Origin: an uncultured Clostridia bacterium
GTDB taxonomy: Bacteria > Bacillota > Clostridia > Lachnospirales > Lachnospiraceae
Length of the DNA stretch: 7,731 nt
Assembly (NCBI GenBank): GCA_937888895.1
Contig: CALASV010000061.1
Location: 1-7,731 of the forward strand
Reading direction: 5' to 3'
Of the stretch, positions 1 to 6,690 are shown piece by piece (within the stretch, counting starts at the first letter, position 1; every line of letters begins with the position of its first letter). Below the pieces are notes generated by a model, which was given only the letters and a program-made list of their open reading frames with translations, was not told where the DNA came from and did not search any database. Made by a program: the position numbers and the translations under genes.

Positions 1-1
1 T

Positions 2-346
2 AAATTCAAACGTGCAGTAACAGATTCTGAGGCAACTATTTTATATCGTGATGAACAGCCAGGAATTAAGAATTTAATTGATATTTATTGTGCTTGTACT
101 GGTAAAACTCCAAGTGAAGCAGAAAAAGAATTTGATGGTAAGGGATATGGAGATTTTAAATTAGCAGTAGGGGAAACGGTAGTTTCTATATTAAAACCAT
201 TACAAGATAGAATGGCAGAGATTGCAAAAGACAAGGCTTATGTGGATAATGTTATTAAAAATAATGCAGAGAAAGCAACGTATTTTGCCAATAAAACACT
301 TCGCAAAGTTCAGAAAAAAATTGGATTTCCAGAAAGAATTAGATAA
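2..346 (+). CDS. trpS: Tryptophan--tRNA ligase, C-terminal fragment (5' end outside window)
   Basis: The reading frame is open from the left edge and ends with TAA at 344-346, giving 114 C-terminal residues. The enzyme is a cytoplasmic class I aminoacyl-tRNA synthetase that charges tRNA-Trp with tryptophan using ATP. The fragment opens with KFKRAVTDSE, the conserved segment that normally follows shortly after the KMSKS catalytic loop, so that loop should lie just left of the window. Next come PGIKNLIDIY (fragment residues 20-29) and GKGYGDFK (46-53). The end is a helical tail with KTLRKVQKKIGF (98-109), the usual TrpS C-terminus, which belongs to the anticodon-binding helical region. The stop is in the usual place, so this looks like an intact gene cut only by the window edge. 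The next gene starts 23 nt downstream on the same strand. The assignment rests on recognised family motifs and is firm. Confidence 0.93.
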   Translation, partial: KFKRAVTDSEATILYRDEQPGIKNLIDIYCACTGKTPSEAEKEFDGKGYGDFKLAVGETVVSILKPLQDRMAEIAKDKAYVDNVIKNNAEKATYFANKTLRKVQKKIGFPERIR

Positions 347-360
347 AAAATAAGTAAAGT

Positions 361-365
361 GGAGG
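361..365 (+). promoter_or_regulatory. Shine-Dalgarno site of the HAD phosphatase gene
   Basis: GGAGG at 361-365, within GGAGGGG, is a strong anti-16S match but lies only 4 nt from the ATG at 370. The spacing is short. The start is still secure because the catalytic motif begins at residue 9 and leaves no room for a later start. Confidence 0.75.
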
Positions 366-369
366 GGAA

Positions 370-1182
370 ATGGAGTATAAATTATTAGTTTTAGATATTG
401 ATGGAACATTGACTAATTCAGAAAAGAAAATTACAGAGCCAACAAAAGAAGCGTTACTTCGTATTCAGGAACAGGGAATGAAGATAGCGATTGCTTCTGG
501 TCGTCCAACACCGGGTACAAGATATGTTGCAGAAACTTTACAATTAGAGAAATTTGGTAACTACGTATTGTCTTTTAATGGTGCTCGAATTTTAAATTAT
601 GCAACAAAAGAAATCGTATTAGATAAAACTATTCCAGCAGAAATGGCAGGTATTCTTTGTGAAGAAGCTCATCAGTATGGTGTTGGTATTATGACGTACG
701 ATAGTGAATGTGCGTTGGCTGGTACTAAAGTAGATAAGTATATGGCTTGGGAAGCAAAAATTAACAATATTGAAATCAAAGAAGTCGGACATTTTGAAGA
801 TGTGATTGATTTTCCAGTGAATAAATGTTTAATGACAGCAGACCCAGAATATTTAGTGCAAGTAGAAAAGAAATTAAAGGATAAATATGCAGGAAGTTTG
901 AATATTTTCCGTTCCGAACCTTATTTCTTAGAAATTATGCCAAAGGGTATTGATAAGGCTTCGGTATTGCAACGTTTTATTTCTTATCTTGGTATTAGTA
1001 GAGAAGAAATTATTTGTTGTGGGGATGGTTACAATGATTTGACAATGATTCAGTATGCAGGACTTGGAGTAGCCATGGCAAATGCAAGACCAGAAGTAAT
1101 TGAAGTAGCAGATTATGTAACTGCATCCAATGATGAAGATGGAATTGTTCAAGTAATTCAAAAATTTATTGATAAAGAGTAA
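370..1182 (+). CDS. Cof-type HAD-IIB family phosphatase
   Basis: This 270-residue cytosolic protein belongs to the haloacid dehalogenase superfamily, Cof/subfamily IIB, which dephosphorylates small phosphorylated metabolites such as sugar phosphates or nucleotide cofactors using Mg2+ and an aspartyl-phosphate intermediate. All four HAD motifs are visible. Motif I is DIDGT (residues 9-13, nucleophile D9 and acid D11). Motif II is SGR (43-45, S43). The motif III lysine is in PKGIDKASVL (K196). Motif IV is GDGYND (218-223), followed by GLGVAMANA (231-239) and a C-terminal TASNDEDGIV (251-260) typical of Cof proteins. Residues of roughly 85-185 form the inserted type-IIB cap that sets substrate choice. 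The length is normal for the family and there is no signal peptide. The gene sits between trpS and sbcD with short gaps and probably shares a transcript with at least one of them. The substrate cannot be read from the sequence, because Cof paralogues are many and promiscuous. Confidence 0.92.
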   Translation: MEYKLLVLDIDGTLTNSEKKITEPTKEALLRIQEQGMKIAIASGRPTPGTRYVAETLQLEKFGNYVLSFNGARILNYATKEIVLDKTIPAEMAGILCEEAHQYGVGIMTYDSECALAGTKVDKYMAWEAKINNIEIKEVGHFEDVIDFPVNKCLMTADPEYLVQVEKKLKDKYAGSLNIFRSEPYFLEIMPKGIDKASVLQRFISYLGISREEIICCGDGYNDLTMIQYAGLGVAMANARPEVIEVADYVTASNDEDGIVQVIQKFIDKE

Positions 1183-1201
1183 AAAACTATGTCACTAGAA
1201 T

Positions 1202-1207
1202 GAGGTG
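1202..1207 (+). promoter_or_regulatory. Shine-Dalgarno site deciding the sbcD start
   Basis: GAGGTG at 1202-1207 fits the extended anti-16S complement and places the GAGG core 5 nt before the ATG at 1211. The in-frame GTG at 1205 lies inside this site and has no ribosome-binding site of its own, so the ATG is the better start. Confidence 0.7.
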
Positions 1208-1210
1208 TTT

Positions 1211-2347
1211 ATGAAATTATTACATCTTGCAGATTTGCATATTGGAAAAAGAGTACATGAGTATTCGATGTTAGAGGAACAAAAGGAAGTATTAAATCAA
1301 GCAATTTCTATGGCGATAGAACAAAAAGTAGATGTTGTTTTAATTGCAGGAGATGTATATGATAAATCCATTCCTACGATTGAGGGAGTAAAGCTGTTAG
1401 ATTCTTTTCTAACAGCACTTTCTAAAGAAAATATACCAGTACTTTTCATTAGTGGAAATCATGACTCGGCAGAACGACTTTCTTTTGGTAGTGAGTTATT
1501 AGAAACAGCAGGGATTTATGTTGCAGGTGCTTCTAAAGAACAAATAGTAACAATAACATTTTCGGATAGTTATGGTGAAGTGAATTTTTATTTATTACCA
1601 TTTATAAAGCCTCAACAAGTGGAATTAGAGGAAGGAGAAGAATCTCCTAAAGATTACACAGAGGCGATTAAAATTTTATTACATAGACTTTCTATCGATA
1701 ATACAAAAAGGAATGTTATGATTGCTCATCAGTTCGTAGGAGGAGCAGGAGTAGAACTTTCAGAAACGGATTCAGAAACAAAGTCGATTGGTGGATTGGA
1801 TATGGTAGATTATACTGTGTTTGATGCATTTGATTATGTGGCATTAGGACATTTACATCAAGCACAAAAAGTAGGACGAGAAACCATTCGTTATGCAGGT
1901 TCTCCAATCAAATATTCTTTTTCAGAGACAAGACACAAAAAATCAGCGACATTAGTGACAATGGAAGAAAAAGGAGACATTAAAATAGAGAAACTTTATT
2001 TTCGACCATTACATGATATGCGAGAGATAAAAGGAACATTAGAACAATTAACAAGAGAAGATGTAGTAAATGCAGGTGATAGAGAAGATTATATGCATAT
2101 TACATTGACAGATGAAGAAGAAATTTATGATGTACTTGGGAAAGTTAGAGCAGTTTATCCTAATTTAATGTTACTAGATTTTGATAATCAAAGGACAAGA
2201 GCTACTGGAGCAGAAATGATAACAGAAGAAGTTATTAAAAAACAAGGGACATTCGAATTATTTCGAGAATTTTTTGAAAAACAAGCAGGAACTGTTATGA
2301 ATGAAACTCAAGAAAAGATAGTACAACATATTTTGGAGGAAGAATGA
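1211..2347 (+). CDS. sbcD: SbcD, nuclease subunit of the SbcCD (Mre11-Rad50 type) complex
   Basis: This 378-residue protein is the bacterial Mre11 homologue, a Mn2+-dependent nuclease that works with SbcC as an ATP-dependent double-strand exonuclease and single-strand endonuclease, opening hairpins and trimming blocked DNA ends. The calcineurin-like phosphoesterase motifs are all present: DLHIGK (D8, H10), GDVYD (47-51), GNHDS (82-86, N83 and H84), IAHQF (H173) and GHLH (213-216). They are followed by GSPIKYSFSE (230-239), characteristic of SbcD. Residues of about 265-378 form the capping and SbcC-binding part. I chose the ATG at 1211 over the in-frame GTG at 1205 because the GTG overlaps the ribosome-binding site and SbcD proteins normally start close to the (M)KxLHxADxHxG motif. 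The TGA overlaps the sbcC ATG (ATGA), so the two subunits are coupled. The length is normal for the family (about 380-410) and no key residue is missing. Confidence 0.96.
   Translation: MKLLHLADLHIGKRVHEYSMLEEQKEVLNQAISMAIEQKVDVVLIAGDVYDKSIPTIEGVKLLDSFLTALSKENIPVLFISGNHDSAERLSFGSELLETAGIYVAGASKEQIVTITFSDSYGEVNFYLLPFIKPQQVELEEGEESPKDYTEAIKILLHRLSIDNTKRNVMIAHQFVGGAGVELSETDSETKSIGGLDMVDYTVFDAFDYVALGHLHQAQKVGRETIRYAGSPIKYSFSETRHKKSATLVTMEEKGDIKIEKLYFRPLHDMREIKGTLEQLTREDVVNAGDREDYMHITLTDEEEIYDVLGKVRAVYPNLMLLDFDNQRTRATGAEMITEEVIKKQGTFELFREFFEKQAGTVMNETQEKIVQHILEEE
2335..2339 (+). promoter_or_regulatory. sbcC Shine-Dalgarno site inside the sbcD 3' end
   Basis: GGAGG at 2335-2339 lies within the last codons of sbcD, 4 nt before the sbcC ATG at 2344. 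Together with the ATGA overlap it supports coupled, roughly stoichiometric translation of the two complex subunits. Confidence 0.8.
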
Positions 2348-4770
2348 AACCGATTTATTTAGAATGTAATGCTTTTGGACCTTTTGCTGATAAAGTAATT
2401 TTTCCACTAGAACAGATATCAGGAGGAGTATTTCTTGTACATGGAGCGACTGGTGCAGGAAAAACAACGATTTTTGATGCGATTTGTTTTGCTTTATTTG
2501 GCAATGCAAGTGGAGAATATCGACAAGTAGATTCTTTTCGTTCTGATTTTGCTTCGGATGATGTTAAGACTTCTGTTATTTTAAAATTTTCTCATAATGG
2601 AAATGTTTATGAAATACATCGAAGCCCAGCGTATCGAAGAAAAAAACAAAGAGGAGAAGGGTATACCGATAGCAAAGCAGAGGCAACTCTTTTTATGCCA
2701 GATGGTAGTGTAATCGTTGGATATCAAGTAGTAACAGAAAAAATAGAGGAAATTTTAGCGATAAACTGGAAGCAGTTTAAACAAATTTCTATGATTGCAC
2801 AAGGAGAATTTCTAAAATTGTTGACGGTAGAAAGTAAAGAACGAGGAGAAATTTTTCGAAAAGTGTTTCATACAGGAAATTTAGAACGCGTTGGAAAGCA
2901 ATTGAAAGAAAAAATGTTAGCTGTGAAAAGAGCTTGTGACGAAGGACAGCGTTCTTTCATGCAGTATTGTCAGAGTATGGAATGTCCGTCAGAACATGAG
3001 TATGCAATACAATTAAAAAAGTTGATGGAGAACAAAGGAACTCTTGATACGAAAGAAGTTTTCATAATATTGCAAAATTTAATTCAAATGGATAGAAAAG
3101 AAAAAGAAGTTTATGAAAATCAAATTTCTAGTTTAGAACAAACTTTGACAAACCTTCGATTAGAAAAAGCAAAACAACAACAATTGAAACAAAAGAAAGA
3201 AGAATATGAGAAACAATATAAAAAGAAAGAAAAAGAAGTTGTTGTTTTGTTAGAGCAAGTAAAACAGCAACAAAATATCATAGAACAAAAAGAAGAACAA
3301 AGAAAACAATGTAGACAAAAGATAGAGATGTTACCAGAGATTGTTCAAAGAAAAATGCAATTGGAACAAAAAAAGGAAGAGTTAAAACAAAAAAAGGAAC
3401 AATGGAAAATTTGGAAACAACAAGTAGAAGCTTATTTCATTTTAAAAAATAATTATGAAAGCTTAGTAGAAAAATTAGAAAAGAGTTTACAAAAGCAACA
3501 AAAAGATATGGCAAAATTGCAAGAGTTGGAAGCAATGTATATTTATGAACAAGCAGGAATTTTAGCTTCCAAATTAGAAGAAGGAATGCCATGTCCTGTT
3601 TGTGGTTCGCTTTCTCATCCTAAGTTGGCAAAAACTTCAGATTTTGTATTGAGTAAAGAACAATTGGAAGAAAAACGAGAAGAATGTGAAATTGCTCGTA
3701 AAAAAGTAGAACAATTAGGAAAAGAGGTAGCATCACAAAAGGCGAAGATGGAAGCTTTGGTAAGCCAATTGGGTTTAATAGAAAGCGATTCCATAGAACA
3801 GCTTGTGTCAGAACGGGAACAATTACAATGTTTACAAACAAGAGAACTGAATGAAGTAGAAAAGCAGAGCGATAGTTTAATAAAACAAGAGAAAGAAGCG
3901 ATTAGGGCAAAAGGAGAAGAAAGTAGATTAGAAGAAAAACAGAAAGAAGAAAAATTACGATTACAACAGTTAGAAGCACAATATCAAGTAGTAAAAATAG
4001 AACAAGAAACATTACATGATACCATTCAAAAAATGGAGAAAGAAGTCAGTAATGAGTCTATATTAGAAGAAATAACAGCACTGTTACAAGAAAAAGAGGA
4101 TGAAAAAAGAAAATATACAAAGCAATATACAAATCAAGTGGCTCGTTTGCAACAGAATGAAAAGTTATTAGAACAGATGATGCAACAGAATGAAAAACAG
4201 GAGCAGTTACAAAAGGAATATAGTGAAATTGCTATATTAAGCCAAGTTGCAAATGGAGAACTTGCTGGAAAAGAAAAATTACCATTTGAACAGTATGTTC
4301 AAGCATTTTATTTTGAACAAGTAATTGCCCAAGCAAATGTGCGTCTAAGACAGATGAGTGGTGGAAGATATGCTCTTGCAAGACGAAAAGAAGCAGAAAA
4401 TAAGCGTAGTGTGACAGGATTAGATTTAGAAGTAATGGACTATTTTACAGGGAAAGCAAGAGGTGTAAAATCACTTTCAGGAGGAGAAACTTTTAAAGCA
4501 GCATTATCCTTAGCATTAGGTTTGTCTGATGTTATTCAAAAGTATGCAGGTGGTATTGTAGTAGAAACGATGTTTATTGATGAAGGATTTGGTAGTTTAG
4601 ATAAAGATTCCTTAGAACAAGCAATTTCTATTTTAAAGGACTTAGCAACAGGGAATCGAATGGTAGGAATTATTTCTCATGTAGAAGAATTAAAGGAATG
4701 TATTGAAAAAAAGATAGTAGTAACAAAGGATATGAATGGCAAAGGAAGCACTATAAAAATGCAACTGTAA
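2344..4770 (+). CDS. sbcC: SbcC, SMC-like ATPase subunit of the SbcCD nuclease (short form)
   Basis: This 808-residue protein is the Rad50-like partner of SbcD. ATP binding by its head domains controls access of DNA to the nuclease, and its coiled-coil arms join through a zinc hook. The N-terminal half of the head carries Walker A GATGAGKTT (34-42) and a Q-loop region IAQGEF (151-156, Q153). A K/E/Q-rich coiled coil runs from about 175 to 640 and is split by the zinc hook CPVC (417-420, C417 and C420). The C-terminal half has the ABC signature LSGGE (711-715), Walker B with MFIDEGFG (743-750, D746 and E747), the D-loop SLD (751-753) and the switch histidine H779. All catalytic elements are intact and in frame. 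The protein is clearly shorter than well-known SbcC proteins (about 1000-1200 residues), and the missing length falls in the coiled-coil arms. The gene is coupled to sbcD by a 4-nt overlap. The assignment is firm. Confidence 0.96.
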   Translation: MKPIYLECNAFGPFADKVIFPLEQISGGVFLVHGATGAGKTTIFDAICFALFGNASGEYRQVDSFRSDFASDDVKTSVILKFSHNGNVYEIHRSPAYRRKKQRGEGYTDSKAEATLFMPDGSVIVGYQVVTEKIEEILAINWKQFKQISMIAQGEFLKLLTVESKERGEIFRKVFHTGNLERVGKQLKEKMLAVKRACDEGQRSFMQYCQSMECPSEHEYAIQLKKLMENKGTLDTKEVFIILQNLIQMDRKEKEVYENQISSLEQTLTNLRLEKAKQQQLKQKKEEYEKQYKKKEKEVVVLLEQVKQQQNIIEQKEEQRKQCRQKIEMLPEIVQRKMQLEQKKEELKQKKEQWKIWKQQVEAYFILKNNYESLVEKLEKSLQKQQKDMAKLQELEAMYIYEQAGILASKLEEGMPCPVCGSLSHPKLAKTSDFVLSKEQLEEKREECEIARKKVEQLGKEVASQKAKMEALVSQLGLIESDSIEQLVSEREQLQCLQTRELNEVEKQSDSLIKQEKEAIRAKGEESRLEEKQKEEKLRLQQLEAQYQVVKIEQETLHDTIQKMEKEVSNESILEEITALLQEKEDEKRKYTKQYTNQVARLQQNEKLLEQMMQQNEKQEQLQKEYSEIAILSQVANGELAGKEKLPFEQYVQAFYFEQVIAQANVRLRQMSGGRYALARRKEAENKRSVTGLDLEVMDYFTGKARGVKSLSGGETFKAALSLALGLSDVIQKYAGGIVVETMFIDEGFGSLDKDSLEQAISILKDLATGNRMVGIISHVEELKECIEKKIVVTKDMNGKGSTIKMQL

Positions 4771-4775
4771 TGGTT

Positions 4776-4810
4776 TGAACGCAGACAAGCAACGAAGTTG
4801 CCTGCGTTCA
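4776..4810. repeat. Bulged inverted repeat (hairpin) after sbcC
   Basis: The left arm 4776-4793 and right arm 4797-4810 pair over 14 bp. The left arm contains GAACGCAG then GCAAC, with a 4-nt bulge ACAA (4785-4788) between them, and the loop is GAA (4794-4796). It begins 5 nt after the sbcC stop codon. It resembles a terminator stem, but the bases that follow (CGAGCAAGTAGC) contain no T-run, so rho-independent termination is not supported. It could be an mRNA-stabilising 3' stem or one half of a dispersed intergenic repeat, whose other half is the 21-bp core at 4829-4849. Confidence 0.75.
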
Positions 4811-4828
4811 CGAGCAAGTAGCGAATGA

Positions 4829-4849
4829 GAATTGCGAGTGTCCGATTTA
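4829..4849 (+). repeat. 21-bp intergenic repeat core, copy 1
   Basis: This copy starts GAATTGCGAG and ends TCCGATTTA, and matches 6657-6677 at 18 of 21 positions. The three mismatches (4834, 4838, 4840) are all G here and A in the other copy. It lies upstream of the GH25 gene, 33 nt before the chosen ATG, and follows the hairpin at 4776-4810. It is noncoding. Its role is unknown, and membership of a dispersed repeat family is an inference. Confidence 0.7.
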
Positions 4850-4869
4850 CACAACGAATGAAAGAGAAG

Positions 4870-4873
4870 GGAG
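4870..4873 (+). promoter_or_regulatory. Shine-Dalgarno site deciding the GH25 gene start
   Basis: GGAG at 4870-4873, within AAGGGAG, is 9 nt from the ATG at 4883 but only 3 nt from the in-frame GTG at 4877. The spacing and codon favour the ATG, which also gives a typical MKK signal-anchor start. Confidence 0.6.
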
Positions 4874-4882
4874 AAAGTGCCT

Positions 4883-6649
4883 ATGAAAAAAAATGGAGTA
4901 ACAAAAATAGTCTTATTGACTATTGCTATAGTACTCATAGTACTTATTGGAATTTTAGCTGTAATGAGAACTTCTGGAAAATTAAAACAAACATTAGAAA
5001 CTTGGAATGAGTCAAATAATGGAACGGAAGTAGTAACAGATACAGAAGGAAGTGATAAACTAGAAGTAAAAGATGGAACCAAGAATAATGTAGTAGATAC
5101 AGAAACTATAGAAACGATGCAAGTGTTAGAAAATTTAGAACAAGAAGTAGCAATTGCAAATACACAAGATTTACATGGATTTACTGCTTTTGTAGAACAA
5201 ATCAATGGAAAACAGTATTTAACGTTTTCTAATGGTGTTTATAAAATATCTTATAAAAATGCAGTAGCGCAATCAGAAGAAGAATCCGTTTATGAAGTTA
5301 TTATTTCTAATGGTGGTGCAAGACAAACTTTTGATTGGAAGTATTATATGGAAAGTGGGAATGTAGCAAAGCTTTGCCCTACCATTGGTGATTTTTGCAA
5401 GAATGAAAGAGCTCAATTAGCGTTTTCTTTTTTAGAAAAGAAAAGTAGTGTAGCAGATACATTACATATTGTAGCAGGAAATACATTAACAGAATATTTT
5501 GTTATTTTACCACAGGCTGCATTGGAAGAAGTAGTTATTGTGAATCATTACTTAGATGCAGGAAAAGCTATTATTGCAGACATTGTTTCCAATGAAAGAT
5601 ATTATTATGTTTCTTTACCAGCTTGTGATGTTTCTTTAGCAGAAGAAGTGTATAAAATGAAGTCGGATTCTCATTTAACTTATGACATTACAGATAGTGG
5701 AATTACAATGCAATGTTTTGTAGAACTTGGAGATGGAAATTTTATTGGAAGAATTAAAGGAACTATTACATATTCTTCAAGAGATGTATTTCGTTTATCT
5801 TCTCCAACGTTTCATTTATTTGCAGAAGATGATTATTGTGATATAGATTCTATGGGTGTTGCTACTCCAGTTTCTGAAGAACAATTATATGAACCTAGAG
5901 TAACTGTAACAGGAGATGGAGGAGAAAAACTTTTAGTCCGTGCTAGACAGGAAGTAGGTCTTCATAATCTTAATTTAGATAATTTTAGAAAAGATGAACA
6001 TGGATTTGTTGCATATTATGAAAATGGTGTAAAAAAGACATTGACTGGTATTGATGTATCCAAATGGCAAGGAGATATTGATTGGAATAAAGTAAAAGCT
6101 GCTGGTATTGATTATGCGATTATTCGTCTTGGATATCGTGGAACTGCACCAGAAGGAAATTGTGCGATGGACCCTAAATTTGAAGATAATATAAAGGGAG
6201 CATTAGCAGCAGGAGTCGATGTAGGTGTTTATTATTTTACTCAGGCAATTACAGAGAAAGAAGCGATTGAAGAAGCAAATATTGTCATTGAAAATTTAAG
6301 AGGATATGATATTACTTTTCCGGTTATTTATGATACAGAATATAGAGAAGGTGGTCGTGCCAATGACCTTTCGAATAGACAACGAACTGCTTGTGCAAAG
6401 GCATTTTGTGAAACAATTTTGGCAGCAGGGTATACACCAATGATTTATTCTAGTACAAATTGGAGTATTTTAGATATTGATTTAGAACAACTTCCTTATG
6501 ATTTATGGTATGCTTATTATGGGGAAGGCAAAAATATATATTATCCATATAAATTTGCTATGTGGCAGTATACAGATAGTGGCAGAGTAAATGGCATTTC
6601 TACAGATGTAGATTTGAATATTTGTTTTATTGATTATTCGGCACAATAA
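4883..6649 (+). CDS. Membrane-anchored GH25 (lysozyme/muramidase) family protein with a large unassigned N-terminal region
   Basis: This 588-residue protein starts with a short positive stretch (MKKNGVTK) and one hydrophobic segment at about 9-28 with no clear signal-peptidase site, so it is probably an N-terminally anchored, outward-facing protein. A polar, Glu/Asp/Asn/Thr-rich linker follows (about 32-90). Residues of about 95-385 match no domain I recognise. The C-terminal part (about 388-588) is a GH25 catalytic barrel: GIDVSKWQGDIDW (389-401, D391), IIRLGYRG (413-420), GVYYFTQA (448-455), VIYDTEY (481-487, the D484/E486 DxE pair), LWYAYYG (541-547), and MWQYTDSGRVNG (560-571) followed by D577. 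Family members cleave the MurNAc-GlcNAc bond of peptidoglycan, so a role in wall remodelling or division is likely, but not proven. The GTG at 4877 is an alternative start. An A8 run covers codons 2-4. The gene lies between two copies of an intergenic repeat and has no functional link to its repair-gene neighbours. Confidence 0.9.
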   Translation: MKKNGVTKIVLLTIAIVLIVLIGILAVMRTSGKLKQTLETWNESNNGTEVVTDTEGSDKLEVKDGTKNNVVDTETIETMQVLENLEQEVAIANTQDLHGFTAFVEQINGKQYLTFSNGVYKISYKNAVAQSEEESVYEVIISNGGARQTFDWKYYMESGNVAKLCPTIGDFCKNERAQLAFSFLEKKSSVADTLHIVAGNTLTEYFVILPQAALEEVVIVNHYLDAGKAIIADIVSNERYYYVSLPACDVSLAEEVYKMKSDSHLTYDITDSGITMQCFVELGDGNFIGRIKGTITYSSRDVFRLSSPTFHLFAEDDYCDIDSMGVATPVSEEQLYEPRVTVTGDGGEKLLVRARQEVGLHNLNLDNFRKDEHGFVAYYENGVKKTLTGIDVSKWQGDIDWNKVKAAGIDYAIIRLGYRGTAPEGNCAMDPKFEDNIKGALAAGVDVGVYYFTQAITEKEAIEEANIVIENLRGYDITFPVIYDTEYREGGRANDLSNRQRTACAKAFCETILAAGYTPMIYSSTNWSILDIDLEQLPYDLWYAYYGEGKNIYYPYKFAMWQYTDSGRVNGISTDVDLNICFIDYSAQ

Positions 6650-6656
6650 CTTAACC

Positions 6657-6677
6657 GAATTACGAATATCCGATTTA
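6657..6677 (+). repeat. 21-bp intergenic repeat core, copy 2
   Basis: This copy starts GAATTACGAA and ends TCCGATTTA. It is 18 of 21 identical to 4829-4849 and in the same orientation. It lies in the 41-nt gap between the GH25 stop and the mutY start, 13 nt before the ATG. The hairpin half that precedes copy 1 is absent here, so this may be a partial or decayed copy. Confidence 0.65.
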
Positions 6678-6690
6678 GAAAGTGAGAAGT

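Noticed and set aside
200..409. Minus-strand frame over the end of trpS
   Set aside because: It is antisense to trpS and the HAD start, rich in Phe/Leu/Ile/Asn as expected from the complement of A-rich coding DNA, and has no recognisable domain.
1145..1172. Possible promoter for sbcD (TTGTTC and TATTGA) at the end of the HAD gene
   Set aside because: Both boxes are poor matches, and such AT-rich motifs occur by chance throughout this DNA.
2344..4770. sbcC as a frameshifted or truncated pseudogene because it is short
   Set aside because: One continuous frame contains Walker A, Q-loop, zinc hook, signature, Walker B, D-loop and the switch histidine in the correct order.
1211..4770. SbcCD as part of a new phage-defence system
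   Set aside because: Both proteins carry standard SbcC and SbcD motifs, and the neighbours are housekeeping or cell-wall genes with no defence partner.
4776..4810. Hairpin as an intrinsic terminator of sbcDC
   Set aside because: The stem is followed by CGAGCAAGTAGC with no T-run, so the key element is missing.
4825..5010. 61-residue + strand frame starting inside the repeat
   Set aside because: It overlaps the GH25 gene in another frame, has no domain, and starts within the repeat core region. The GH25 frame has clear motifs.
4690..5205. 171-residue open frame on the minus strand overlapping the sbcC end, the intergenic repeat and the GH25 start
   Set aside because: It lies antisense to two well-supported genes and has a Ser/Phe/Val-rich composition expected from antisense of A-rich coding DNA. 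Its middle is simply a reading of the repeat element, so it is most likely a spurious ORF.
4883..6649. GH25 protein as a prophage endolysin
   Set aside because: It has an N-terminal membrane anchor and a large extracellular region, with no holin, tail or integrase genes nearby. Its composition matches its neighbours.
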